Under the pieces are notes generated by a model, which was not told where the DNA came from, searched no databases, and saw only the letters and a program-made list of their open reading frames with translations. Shown in pieces: positions 37,001 through 48,324 of a stretch of 64,000 nucleotides of DNA. Origin of the DNA: Saturnia japonica. Its lineage: Eukaryota > Arthropoda > Insecta > Lepidoptera > Saturniidae. The stretch's first letter is position 1. Every line of letters begins with the position of its first letter. The DNA lies in NCBI GenBank assembly GCA_033032175.1, contig CM065304.1, positions 3,038,001-3,102,000 of the forward strand. Direction: 5' to 3'. A program made the position numbers and the translations under genes.

Positions 37001-37388
37001 TCGGAGGGTTTGGCAGGAGACACCTGGGGCAAGACTATGCGATAACCGCAAAGGCCTAGATTCCCAGGCCCGTCCGAGTCTGGCTGTTTGCCTCTGAAGG
37101 AGACAACCAGCGGGCTGCTCGGGTCACGCCCCGCTCACTTTAGTTAGCACCGTCAGGTATCCAGTGAGCGACCACAAAACCGTGGATTTACAAAAAAAAA
37201 CAGCAAGTCGCACCGAAAAGTGCGGTTTACCGCGAGCGTTTGACACCCGTTTGGTGTACCTTGATATTACCAAAGTATATTTGAAATAAAATTCCAAACA
37301 TACAATCGTAAATAATAGTCACGTGATGGTCAAAATTGAAAACGGAGCGACACGTCCGTTCGCAACAGTGACCAAATCGGAACTCTCC
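34069..37388 (-). mobile_element. Non-LTR retrotransposon (LINE), complete insertion with ORF1 only
   Basis: A 3.32-kb insertion on the minus strand, bounded by a perfect 13-bp target-site duplication attataccaagta (34056-34068 and 37389-37401) and ending in a 14-base A tail (T-run 34069-34082). It has a 5' leader of about 600 bases, one intact ORF1 and a 3' UTR of about 700 bases. No endonuclease or reverse transcriptase frame is present, so it must have been mobilised in trans, or it lost ORF2 before insertion. It is GC-rich compared with its AT-rich surroundings, and the undamaged ORF and duplication point to recent arrival. ORF1 type places it among Jockey-like lineages. Confidence 0.9.
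34775..36781 (-). CDS. LINE ORF1 (Gag-like nucleic-acid-binding protein)
   Basis: 668 codons, intact. Residues 1-60 form a short helical N-terminus. Residues 60-310 are Ala/Pro/Ser/Arg-rich and disordered, with an internal repeat: APPRVASWRD at 101 and APPRVSSWRD at 151, exactly 50 residues apart. Residues about 310-455 fit the domain that precedes zinc knuckles in Jockey-type ORF1s (VVIRRIPVEVSPAEV...YPIREVHRMYN). Three CCHC knuckles follow: C461-C464-H469-C474, C480-C483-H487-C492 and C504-C507-H512-C519. The tail from 520 is Pro/Arg-rich. Such proteins coat the element RNA and help carry it to the nucleus. ORF2, normally next, is absent. Confidence 0.88.
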   Translation of the reverse strand: MSQSPPNAAEMANMMSMNDLVACICQLQDKMKAMDLAHQKYRNFMFVRYPTAEDEFFDSLTKTPSVRRTAATTANKGAAYASGAPSAGTAGPTGAAPVTAAPPRVASWRDAGNVARPSAATNQGAASTSDAPSVANIATVKPTDAAPVGAAPPRVSSWRDVGSVARPSVASSGAVATPPVPTSHSRGSSPASVRRGPRNSRSQSRSAKNSPYVRPARSTETAVKTNNSFSALLVELDSPACPDSSPEMDTAAPNDGFTVVASRKRPSRISPTAQPSRATKTVKTVSGAVASASSALPAPAVGKKERPPPPIIVRDKAAWTTLVNELRRLNLPYHKARNTLNGISVTVSSSDTHRKFTALLRERGLQFFTYSLAEERVLRVVIRRIPVEVSPAEVCSSLAEQDYPIREVHRMYNKEKRPLQMVVAILDLSPEGKAIFQLENVCGLSGVTVEPPYKTHMPSQCHNCQLYGHAARNCHLRPRCVKCREDHPTRECTRERDSTTPPSCVLCEGEGHPANYRGCPKAPRTTRPRYQRQAAPRAAPPASALRAQPLLAPGEFPALPVPRQIPAAAGPPAPRGQSQPVRSVPNAWGPRRPNPQPRMATNNSAPRTPSNVASNDIMILLLREHGIQEVMDYNDHLEHYGLVKTICAFPRLVETLHRLDSETRDHPA

Positions 37389-37401
37389 ATTATACCAAGT
37401 A
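37389..37401. repeat. Target-site duplication, right copy
   Basis: attataccaagta, identical to 34056-34068, at the 5' end of the minus-strand LINE. Confidence 0.9.
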
Positions 37402-37429
37402 ATATATAAGTGGATATTTATTACAACCT

Positions 37430-37692
37430 AACATAACATACCATCACGCCTGTATCCCAGAAGCGTTAGGCAGAGGTGTACCAATGCACACACACAGTTC
37501 GCCGTGTATGTTTTTAGGTCCCATGTAATAGGGGGCGAGCCTATTGCCATTTATCGGGCACAAAGCCAAACTCCGAGCTGCTACTGAGAATTTCATTTAA
37601 AAACTCAGTAACACTTTGTTCGATCTCGAACCCAGGACCTCGATCATAGCAGTCGCACTTACGACCACTGGGCTAATGAGGCAGTACACAAC
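37430..37692 (-). mobile_element. tRNA-derived SINE beside the LINE
   Basis: On the minus strand the head reads attagcccagtggtcgtaag (A box) and cctgggttcgaga (B box). The body includes gggcaatagg-type and taatagggggcgagcc blocks. It ends 29 bases from the LINE target-site duplication. Confidence 0.65.
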
Positions 37693-38013
37693 AGCAACAA
37701 AAGTATTATAATAAAGAAAGAAATCTAATAAAATTATTTGTTGGGTGTAATCTCTGAAACTACTGATCCGAAACTAATAAGAAGATACAGTATAAGTACT
37801 TTAGGAACCTAGGTTATTTATATTTGTAACTATTGCTATTTACGCGAAATAAATCGCGGGCGGTTGGTAGTGTTGTAATATAATTAGAAATTAAAAGAAT
37901 TAACTCGACTGAACGAAATTAGTTTAGATTATATTATTCTTATACGATATTATTATGCAAACGATCAAATCACGGTTAATGCAAGTTCTGATATTCACAA
38001 CAATGATCGTTGT

Positions 38014-38095
38014 CAATTGGCCTAGCGGTGTTCGGACCAGACTTGTACTTATACAGTACGAATGGTCGGTGGTTTGAGTTCCGCTGATTTAGATT
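38014..38095 (+). mobile_element. tRNA-like SINE head
   Basis: ggcctagcggtgttcgg (A-box-like) and ggtggtttgagttccgc (B-box-like) lie about 50 bases apart. No cloverleaf acceptor stem or CCA-compatible end is evident. Confidence 0.45.
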
Positions 38096-41000
38096 TTTTT
38101 TAAATAGCTTTTAGAGAAGATATTTTAAAAATCAATTTTAAAGAAGATACTTTTATATTTTCTGAAGATTTCACTTCTACCGCTTGTAAACTGCACACAT
38201 GTTTTTTTACTAGTGCCATCCCTAAAAAGCATTGTTAATCAGCGCGTACGACTGTCGACTCCATTATAGCGTTCTGGAACTTTATTATCTTGTGTCACGT
38301 GACTCTCACTTACTTTAAAATAAAATAAAAAAACATAGTATAGTCATGTAAGGTTTAGAAAATATAAATTACTAAAATTCAGGATAATAAAACTCACCTG
38401 TTTCATTGCCAAAGCAGCAGTTTTCGCACTGCTGTGTTCTGTTCTGAAAAAATGTGATAGCACCACGCACCAGTAGTCTAGTATACAAGATGTTCCAATA
38501 CATGCCTCAGAAGAAGCAATGTTTTACGACTGGCCATACGATTTCGGCCAATTGTGGTGCTAGGTGAACCAAGTCTCAAGGTGTTGTAAAGAACAATGCC
38601 TTCACAGGTCCACCATACACTCACACCCAGCTTCTTTACTCAATTTGCGTATAGGATATGATTTGGCTGCCTCCCCTGTGTCCAACTATGGATTTCGGTT
38701 TAAAGAATTTTATTAAGCAAAATAATTATTATTAGTTTTAATTAATTTATTTTTTATTTTAAATTATTATTATTATTATTAGTATAATTATTAGATCACG
38801 TAATGAGAATTACAAAAATATTTGTTACAATTTACAAATCTTAAAAGATCCAGTGTTTAAAGAAAGGAAATTAATTTCAGATGGATTGATTTCCAAAAAC
38901 TAACTTTAATAAATAATAACGTAATAAAGTAAGAAAAAGAGATAAAACCTTTATAGGTAACTTTAAATAAATATTTAAATAAAACCTTTTGCAAAGTTGA
39001 TATTTCATTTTATAGAGTTCGGTTACGATATTTTTTATTATTAAAATAATGAATATAATTTAGATGTTTTCGAGGGACCTATAAATAAACATAACACAAC
39101 ATTTTACTTTTAAATAATACAGTGAACATATTAAAGTACATAGTACATAGTAATCATATACGATTAATAAATCACGAGAAAAAATAAAAAATATTAATGC
39201 CAATATTATTGCTGAACTCTATTCAATTAAGCCAATTTAACTTCAGCAGAAGAAATGGTATTATATTTTTAAAAATTATTGAAAAACACAGCAATTTCTT
39301 AAATTACAAATTATTACTTGTATGATTTCTGCTAAGTATAATTACGTATATTAGAAATTTATATGGGAATAAATAAGATTTTTTGGATCACAAAATAGGA
39401 TAAATTACTATTTAGCGTGTTAATTTGAAGTTAATCATTGGGTACAGTCATCGGCAGAAATTATATGAATTGGGTTTCTATTAGAGCACTTTTGCATTAA
39501 AGTGCTAGTGGTTGTAAAACATTTATGGTTACCTCTTTAGGTTAGATATTTAATATTGTTTCAAACAATTTGCGTCATAAAAATTACACTAAACTAGCAA
39601 CCGGCCGTGAAATCGATCGCAATAATTGCAATATAAAATTTAATAATTTAAAATGCCCATATCGTTTAGGTATTAAATAAAATTCTATGTGTACAGTGTA
39701 AAGGTTTTTTATCAATACTATTAGTAATTCTGGAGGTTTTACTTCTTTTTCTTCTATGTTATAATGTTTAATGTAATTGTTGCGTAATCAACAACTAAGC
39801 TCGGGGTATTAAATAAAAAAAAAATATTATATGAGATGATGTTGTTACTTGTTATATTAGTTAGTTAAATTTATTGTAATAATTCTTCTGCTACAATTTA
39901 ATAAATTTTATGGGTACAGGATCTTTGTCACTGAACTTAGTTAAAGACGTATCAAAGAATTCTTTTTATTAATTTAATGAGTAGCAAGACAATTTTTAAT
40001 ATAAAAGTAAACCAACTTAAATGGTTTTGAAAAATTTCCTGGTGTATCTTGGAAGTTTAAGGTGCAATGCTAATGAAATTGAAAAGGGACCTTGAGGGGT
40101 CCCCTATCCTACAAAAAAAGAATCATCCAAAAATGGGTTTATAAACAAAGATTTTATGACTGAATCTCCATTAATAAAATACATTCCAATTGAGTAACCT
40201 TCGACTTTTTTTAAATCGGTAAAAAACCAAACTATAATGGTTTTCACAGGATCATTATAGGCTTTAGTTTTTTGTTCAGTGAGAATTAAAAATATTATAC
40301 AAAAACATAAGACATAACATAGTATTTAGCCAAAAGGTAATAAAATGAAAATTAATTATGTTTTAGAATTTTGTTTGTGAATGTACACGAATTGAAGTTA
40401 TATCTGACCACACCTCCCAATAACAAGCTTCGGGCTACATTAATTTACGGTTGTAAGGCTTCTCTCGCACAGGCATTCTTGTAAATTAATATATTATTTT
40501 CATAAATAAATAAAAAAAAATTAATATTTGCGTGTTTTTTTCTTAGTAGCTAGAAATTAAGCTATCTACGTTTACCAACTTTATTAGGCAAACGATGCAT
40601 TGATTGGACAATATATCACATAAAATACATTTATAGGCTCGTAAATAGAAAATTATAACTGTATATCGACGGGAGATGTATTTGCTATGTGTAGCAAAAT
40701 CTGAATTGTCCAGTGGAGATGGAAAATTGTTTCATAATATTTAAAACATGCTTAATTTTTTTTATGAACTTTAAAATATATAAAAATAATTTTTATATTT
40801 GTTACAAATAGCGATAAAGATTTAACTTATAATAGTGGCTTGTATCATAGCTTATATAACAATGTTTTACTACACTTATTTATTATTTTTTAACATAATA
40901 AACTCTTAAGCTGTTTTAAACATTCGTTTGAAGGTAGTGTAAGTAAGTATGCTATGTTATTTGTGTACTACAAATAACTAAAGTAACATGCATAAATGAA

Positions 41001-41187
41001 AAGAGTTTAAGTGACAAATAATAAAAAAATATCACTATTCTTCTGCTGTAATTATAAAAGCTTTATAGGTTTATTAAATTTTAGACGTGCAATTTGGTCA
41101 AAAATTAGTTATACAATAAAGTTTTATTATAAACCGTATTATACAAGTCGTAGATATTGGTCCTAGACCATTCGAAACTCATGCCTA
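38096..41187. other. Very AT-rich intergenic stretch
   Basis: Three kilobases of low-complexity A+T-rich DNA with almost no open frames. A small GC hairpin (agggaccttgaggggtcccc) stands out at about 40085-40105. Confidence 0.6.
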
Positions 41188-41248
41188 GGTCCGTTCCTCG
41201 GTATAAAACCCTTGGGTCTGGATGCCGCCCGCGCGATACAGGTATGTA
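41188..41248 (+). mobile_element. Short internal fragment of the same LINE 3' UTR
   Basis: About 60 bases matching the LINE 3' UTR: cctaggtccgttcctcggta, then aaacccttgggtctgg and gccgcccgcgcgatacag. It lacks the 3' tail, so it is a deletion relic, not a simple truncated insertion. Confidence 0.7.
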
Positions 41249-43197
41249 CAAAGAAATAAGATCAGCTAGGTCGTCTATTACATTTTCCCGTCGTAAGTAT
41301 GTAAATACAGAAATGAATTTAATAGGAGTGCGATTACAAATGGTTCCTTTTTATTGGCTTAAGTTTTAAAAATTTGCGAGCAACATGTCATACATTTAAA
41401 ATAACAGAATGTTATTTTGAGATTCATCTATTACACTCGTTTTATGTCATTTGTTCCGATACTTCATGCGACCTTTGCTAGGCGAGATAGGCAGGCAAGC
41501 CCACAAACGAAATATTTTAACACTTTATAATCATAAGTAAAAGATTTCTTGGGGCATTTCGTTTTTGTTTATTAAATACAAAAAAATGCATATACTATGT
41601 TTTCCAAAGAAATTAAACAGTTATTTAATTCAGTCATTGTGTTATTGATGTTAAAATGTTTATAAATTAATTAAATAACATTGATATTATATTTTATAAA
41701 TAACTATCTGAACAATTTTATTATTAAATAATATGATTGAATTTATATGCTTCATACGCCAGGCGTCCCATAATTGCACATTTTTATAAATACAATTTTT
41801 GTTTCTGCGAAATTGTTCTAACAAAAATACAAATTAATTACATAAATTTTGGTGTGACAAGCTGGTTTGAATAACCTGTATCTATAGTTAGACGTTAACT
41901 TTCCATCATTGATTGTGTGCGTTGAGCCTTATTCAACTTCAGTCGATCTGTGATAAACGCACTGCAGTCCGCCAGGCGGTATGAGCGGACACGGCACAAC
42001 CTGTAACTATCTATTCGATCGAAAAGTGATTTAAAAAAATATTTTAACTTTTTTCCGAAGTTTATTTCTCGGTAATAAACGGTTATCTTCGTTTGGTATC
42101 TGTTCCATATCGGTAAAATCACGGTGCAATATAACATTTTACAGTATCTAAGTAAATGTAAATAAAATACTGAAAACTATCACCAGACTTCGTAAATATC
42201 TATTTGTATTTTTTTTAGTTAAGTAAATTTTTGTCTACTTATTTATTTATTAAGTAGATATTTTTTATGTGATTTTCGCAATTTGTTATAAAAATTAATT
42301 TAACTATGAATTCAGTATAAAATATAATTGGGTACAAAATGATACAGGGGATGTTTTGAAATATGCAGTACCGATTGTGTTTACTATAATACTATGTATG
42401 AAAATTCCAGTGAATTGCATTTAGTAAAAACTTTAACGGTTTGGGTACAGGACAATCATTTTCGACTAGGAAACGACTACCATACACATATTGCCGGCTA
42501 CATTGAGTTGCACTTATAAGTATTATTATTATTATTTTACTAAATATTTTATATTTTTAACCAATTTCAATAAAAGACGGAAGGTTACTCAATTCGAATG
42601 TATATATTTTTTTATGGATGTTCAGCTATAACTATGTTTACGTACTGATTTGGATAATTCTTTTTTTCTTGGATAGCGGATACCTTAAGGATAATCCCAT
42701 TTTAATTTAATTGGAATTGAGCCTTCAACTTCAAAGATACATCGGTTGCTTTTATTTTTTGTTGAAAATTGTTTGTTTTCTAATTTCAAAACAACTTTTA
42801 AATTATCATATTCAGCAAATATTCATAACATAACGGTCAATTCGATATGCTTTACAAAAATCCATATTCCATATTATTATCATCAAAATCTTCTTTTGAT
42901 GTATTATGAAATGATGCGTCAGCGGTACTTCATTATAATAAAATTCACAGTGAAACTAACGACAAAAAAAAAACTTATTCTGTACATTTAGACGCATTTA
43001 TTAGATAACATGTTGTGGTAAATACTTGTCATAGTGCCTTGGTTAGGTAACTCCTGTTTCGGGATGATTTGGTGTATTTTTATCACTTTCACCAAATTCA
43101 TTGCTGTCATTTGTCGATCTCGCGTACAACGCTGTATACAAGTCGGCATATCCGCGTAATATTATAAGTATTGTATAATAGTTTTTCTTTTTATAGT

Positions 43198-43330
43198 GGT
43201 ATCGGGTCCTTCAAACGTAATCTGAAGAGATTAGAATCTGAATCTGTCAGGCTAGCATGACAGCGGTAACCGCCGTTGGATTGCTGATCTTCTCCCGGTG
43301 GTCTCCATTTCACTGTACATACTATCAGTT
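43198..43330 (+). repeat. Repeat family I, copy 2
   Basis: atcgggtccttcaaacgta, accgccgttggattgctga and ttcactgtacatact, parallel to 30685-30830. Confidence 0.5.
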
Positions 43331-43747
43331 GACGCTGAATATAAACCACTAAGACGGGTTTATTAACTAGTGTATGGTGGTAGCTACACAGTTTGGCATA
43401 GATTCCTACCAACCCGCTCAATCTATACTAATATTATAAAGCTGAAGAGTTTGTTAGTTTCTTTGGTTGAACGCGCTACTCTTAGGAACCACTAGTTTCA
43501 ATGGAAAAAATATTTTAGTGTTGGATAGCCCATTTATCTGGGTAGGCTATAGACTATATAATATTACGTTACGTCCAATAGAAACGAAGCATAAATGAAA
43601 AATGTTGCAAAAACGGTAAGGCACGGTATCGAGGCTGGCCGATAGCTCTGCGAGGTAGCATGTCGCGCGGTTGTGTTCGTGTGTGGTTCATAGATAAAAC
43701 AAAGCAAGTTGCGGTGATTATGGTTCCAGGGCTTTTTGGAGTAGGGG

Positions 43748-43872
43748 CTCAAGGTCGGCAACGCATTATGTAATAGGTACCTATGGTATTACAAACGTCC
43801 ATAGGCAACGGTAACCACTTACCATCAGGCGGTCCGTATGCTTGTTTACCACCTTAGTTGTATATGAAAAAA
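43748..43872 (+). repeat. LINE-tail repeat family H, copy 3
   Basis: ggtcggcaacgcat, ggtattacaaacgtccatag, accatcaggcggtccgtatg and an A-run, matching copies at 640 and 7238. Confidence 0.6.
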
Positions 43873-44029
43873 ATATTTTAGAATTTACCATGTTAACATT
43901 AAAATGTATAATATCGTATTAACTATTGACCAATCCTATTATTTCTTGAAGTGCGACTTATTATTTGCGCATAGGCTATATTATATAATATCAGCATCGC
44001 TTGGCAATTTGACTAGCCCAATAAAAAAT

Positions 44030-44103
44030 AGTGTTATCGAGAATCGAACCCACAATCTATGACTCTAACCATTCACCGCAACCGGTTAGCTATAGAGTAT
44101 TGC
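44030..44103 (-). mobile_element. tRNA-like SINE head
   Basis: On the minus strand tagctaaccggttgcggtg resembles an A box and gtgggttcgattctcg a good B box. It is a SINE head or tRNA relic, not an intact tRNA. Confidence 0.45.
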
Positions 44104-46166
44104 TTGTATTTGTACTTATGTAATTACTACGTCACATGCTTAATACGATAATTTAAAAGGTAGCATGTACGATCACGCGACGATGCTAAAAGGCACTAAC
44201 AAAATTAAAATCAGACATACATTTAAGTGATAATTAATTACACACCATCGCGTCGTTACGATGTAAAACTGGTAAATGAAATTAATTTGCATTGAATTAA
44301 TTTGTGGACTTTCTAGAACAGACATACCAAATTAAAATTATAGTGCGATTGACGCGCATGTGCTGAGTAGATAATGTTTCTGTTGTTATTTTTTAATGAT
44401 ACGAAATATTTTTTCTTCTACCAATCAGAATCGACTAGGGAATACAATCTCGCACAAATTTTGCGGGTTCCGCGGAATTGGTAAAACTGAAATAAAAATG
44501 TAATACGAACATAAATGGGCATAGACGTCGTTCTAAGTATTTATTCACTCATGAACTTATGATCTTATTTCTCTGTAGGCCCATGGCCTATATTAACTGA
44601 CAGATAAAATGATTTTCTTAGTTTTCGACACGCGTTGTTTTAGATAACGATGTTGTTTTTAAGTAGTAGAATCAACTATATAGAACCGTGACTTAATTAA
44701 ATATTTACAGATTTAAATTACAAAATATTTAAATTCGTTATTGGAAAACTAAGCACTAGAGTAATTTTAGTATAATCAAATCAAAGTTCGAAACTGAGCG
44801 TGCGCTTTCCGTCGTAGAGTATACTTATGTGTGACAAAATAGTGTCGAATTGAAAAGATGAAACTTTAAATACTTTATAATTTCTTCGGAAATACTTTTA
44901 ACAGATAATAAAAAAGTGTTTTTTCACTTCATAAATTCATAAACATATATACATAGAACAAAGAGGTATTTTCAGTTCCACAAATCGCGCGGAATTCGCG
45001 GGATTGATGATTTCGATCCCGCAGTCATGCGGGAACGGATTTCCTAGACGCTACATTACTTGATAAATATTATTCACTCGAGTTACTACTTGCAAATCAC
45101 GAGTATTACGGTGTTTTCGGCCAGTAATAGATTTGTTCATGCAGTGATTTGTTTTCAAGTCATAGAATTGCATTATTTTACCTTATATTATATAAATTTG
45201 GTGTCGCTTTAGGTACTTTTTTAAATTATTAAGCAAGGGAGGGGAATTTGAAATAATGAAACCAATATTCACATTATGAAGGTCATATAAGGTAGCCTCA
45301 ACTTAATGTGACAACCCTACGTTGAATATAATATATGTACTTTCATATTGGCTTGAAAATTGAAGAAAATAAACGCGATATTAAAATAGTACTGTCACTT
45401 ATATAGAAACAAATAATTGGCTGTGGCGAATGCTTCTGCAGTATAAATGGAAAATGATTAAAAAAATAATATACACGGTGTCGTTTCCAGTAGTTATCAC
45501 ATCAGTGGTAATTTAGTATGTTATAACTCTTAGCAGTTGTAATTTGTATGATTTAAATTTACTTTTTTCTGTCTCCCTTTCTTTGTTATTATAAAGTATC
45601 TACCTGTAAACCTTAAAAGTTCTTTGCTCTGCGAATTTATATACATGTACATACAAGATTAATTGTATTTAGGGTTCCGCATGGCATAATAAAAACAAAA
45701 AAAAACCTCATAGGATCACTCTGTTGCTCGTATGTTTGTTGTCTCTTTCAAGCCCCTTTTTCTCAATGTATATTAGTTGAAATTAATAATAAAGAAATAG
45801 CACAGACTTTCATGCTAGAAGTCCTGTAGGGGTTTGTATGTTTGCATAGGTGAAAAGGTATAATAGCTCTTACCCGTCACATAGAGCGGTCATTAAATAG
45901 ACGCACGAAACGGAGCACCTAAAGTCCCATTGGCAGACAAATTATAAAAACTTATAGAGGAAGTGTCCCAGGGACCTAGAATATTTAAAAATTGTCACGA
46001 AGAGAGGTCTTTAGGTACAAGATATGGAATTTCTGGTTCATTCTGTTTGGAATTAATACATGATAACGATTTATTTATTGAAAATTTTAAAAGTGTGCTA
46101 TGCGGGCACATGAAAAATAAAAGTTTGTCGATTAAACACGCGGCATCTCAAATAATATATGGATAT

Positions 46167-46998
46167 TGTAGCGACATCTACATAGCGACACATAGCGACA
46201 TCTATCGAGCCACATACGACGCATCCTACATCGCGCTATAGAAATTAACTCTTCAATTGAGTATATATACAAGAACCTGACTACAACCGTACGCGTTCTA
46301 TTCCACCGCCTCTCTCTCTCCGCAGAGGACGGGCGGTCAACTTCGCTCCCGCACACCCGTCACGTCCACCCTCTCTAGCGGCAACCCAAGCCTAGGTCCG
46401 TTCCTCGGTGTGAAGTCCTGGGGGTCAGGCAGCCGCCCGCGCGATACAAGTGACACTATACGTGCAACACTTAGCTACCCACATACAACATTACACACGT
46501 ATGAACATACACACGTGCACATCACACAGGTACATAGGTTCTGTAAGGGACCTTTTTTTTTATTTTTTTGCGCTAGTTAGACTAATGCGCTAGTTAGTGT
46601 AGAAAAACCATTCCGATTACTAAATACACATACGCATGGTCCACTCCTTCCTCCCAGGAGGAGGGGAACGTGCATATGAGTATATGTTAGTTAGCTCGAA
46701 TTTGTAGGAGTAGGGAATTAGATAGATCGCGACCTTTTCGCATTCGCGACGACCGCCCGAGCCGAGGTTCGGCCACTCTGGCACTCTCGTGCGAGTCGTC
46801 AAAAACATTCGCGGCTGAGTGCCCTAAGCGCTTGCCCCCAAGTTCGATGAAGCTATAAAAGCCGCAGCGGCTCTGTTTTTGGATAGGGCCCCTAAGTCGA
46901 ACAGTGTAGACAGTTCAAAAAAAAAAACTACAACCTTTGGGCAGCTGCCCGCCAGACATAACACCGTCTGGTCGGAGGATCCTCCCTTTGCAATAGTT
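46167..46998 (+). mobile_element. LTR-like element split by the nested LINE
   Basis: Left part 46167-46288 begins tgtagcgacatctacatag and holds gtatatatacaagaacc, a TATA-like block. Right part 46927-46998 carries gggcagctgcccg and cggaggatcctccc. The two parts align in order with the copy at 17530-17751 (opposite strand), with the LINE between them. The TG start, internal TATA box and 5-bp duplication of the sister copy suggest a solo LTR. No internal retroelement genes are seen, and a SINE is the alternative. Confidence 0.6.
46289..46926 (+). mobile_element. 5'-truncated copy of the same LINE (3' UTR only)
   Basis: About 638 bases matching the 3' UTR of the LINE at 34069-37388 in opposite orientation. 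Shared landmarks include ccgcagaggacgggcggtca, the cctaggtccgttcctcggt block, a tgtgtgtt-type block and the tail aaaagccgcagcggct...gggcccctaag. It ends in an A-run and is flanked by actacaacc (46280-46288 and 46927-46935), a 9-bp target-site duplication. It sits inside an LTR-like element. Confidence 0.85.
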
Positions 46999-48161
46999 CT
47001 TCTACAGATATTATACAAACAATATTTATGTAAAAGTAGTACAGAACCTTAAGGGCGCAAGTTCTATTTTCATCAAACTTTACCTTCATGACAGGTAAAG
47101 TCCAATCTCCCAGTTGTACCGCTTGTGTTATTTTAGAGGACATTTACCATATCATAATGGAATGTATTCGTAGAAGCGTTTTTAGGAAACAGATTTAAGC
47201 CCACTGCAACTCTTACAATGTTGGTTTACTATTAAACTATATAAATATATTGGTTAATGCCGTTAAAACAAAACCTTATACTTAAAAAAATCATGTGTAT
47301 TTATTTCTGGGGCAAAGAGGAATAAAAAATAACTACGAAATGCAGCTAAGATTGCGTGACCGCTTGCATAATCTAGTTAGGTTTTTAACTGCACACTGAG
47401 ATATAAATTATCAATATAGATCTCGCTCAAAAAATTTATTTGTTAGAACAGATAAACTTCTTGGAAACGGTAATAAACTCTTTGCCATTAATTCTATTTG
47501 AACACTTTTTTAACGGCACTGTAAAAGCGCTTGTGCGAAAGTATCCTAAAACACCAAAGTTAAGATACCAAGCTATCCAAATTGCTTATTTACAATCTTT
47601 AATGCTAACGAAAAACAAAATAAAATTTTAGAATTGATATATCTGATCACGTGATTGAAAGATGAGATATGAAAAATCCATACATTTTAGTGTTACCGAT
47701 TGTAAAAAAGCTACTTTTGGCTAGGGCTTTAAGAGTGACGTATTGAATTTGACGGAATTTAATATTTCTTTATTTTTGTGTTGTAATAATATTTGTAGCT
47801 ATACGAATAATGTTTTAAAATTCATTTATTTGTTTGAACGTGCTAAATCTCAGAAACTAACAATTTGGTTTGAAAAATTTAATTTTGTGTTTTGTAACCT
47901 GTTTTATTAAGAAAGCTATAGCCTATAGAAATTTATGCTAAGTCTGTCAGGAGCCAAGCAGTGACCATAAATGCCAAACAATCTGGCAAGCTGTAATAGT
48001 GAGTAGTGTAGTTGCCGTAGTAGCTGTGTACGGGAAGTGTAAACAACGATACGCTACAAGGATGCTGCATTGGCGGCGGCACGACATTATACTTCAATAA
48101 ATTTATCACGTATGTAATCGTGGAGTAGAACTTGTATAATTTAAAGAATAATTAAACTTAG
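46999..48161. other. Upstream of the first visible Tmc exon
   Basis: AT-rich. One 63-codon plus-strand frame (47440-47631) has no donor or known domain. From 47820 to 48100 there is a relic of the 'atgccaaacaatctggcaag' repeat, also seen at 27390 and 33510. No start-codon exon for Tmc could be recognised. Confidence 0.5.
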
Positions 48162-48324
48162 GGATCCTGTGAGCAAGGACTGTCTTCGCCTCAACCTTCT
48201 GTGGACAGGTTGTCGGTAACGTGGGCAGATCCCGGCAGCATGACTTCCTCGGGTGTCAACCTATATCACCTACCCTCAGACACACCAATCAACAACGAAG
48301 TCAAGTTTTCACCGTCCGCTGGTG
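48162..48324 (+). CDS. Tmc: Tmc exon (first visible), cytoplasmic N-terminus
   Basis: Exon from an attaaacttAG acceptor to a GTAAGT donor, phase 0 to 1. It encodes a polar segment including [19 protein letters not shown] and [14 protein letters not shown]. An internal ATG at 48240 could serve as a start in some transcripts, but the frame is open and protein-like back to the acceptor. The true start is therefore probably in an exon further 5' that I could not find. Confidence 0.78.

Larger units (their letters stand above)
41249..46166. other. Intergenic, old repeats
   Basis: Contains repeat families H and I, a tRNA-like head, a lepidopteran repeat start (ctatactaatattataaag at 43430) and a 'gggttccgc' repeat at 45668. 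A frame at 45963-46166 (SQGPRIFKNCHEERSLGTRY and SGSFCLELIHDNDLFIENFK) is open up to the LTR-like insertion at 46167; it is unassigned and may be part of another element. Confidence 0.45.

Noticed and set aside
37610..37690. tRNA gene (also 10680, 38020, 44030, 4370, 21640 and 61150)
   Set aside because: A- and B-box-like motifs are present, but no complete cloverleaf with paired acceptor stem could be built; bodies and A-tails mark them as SINEs.
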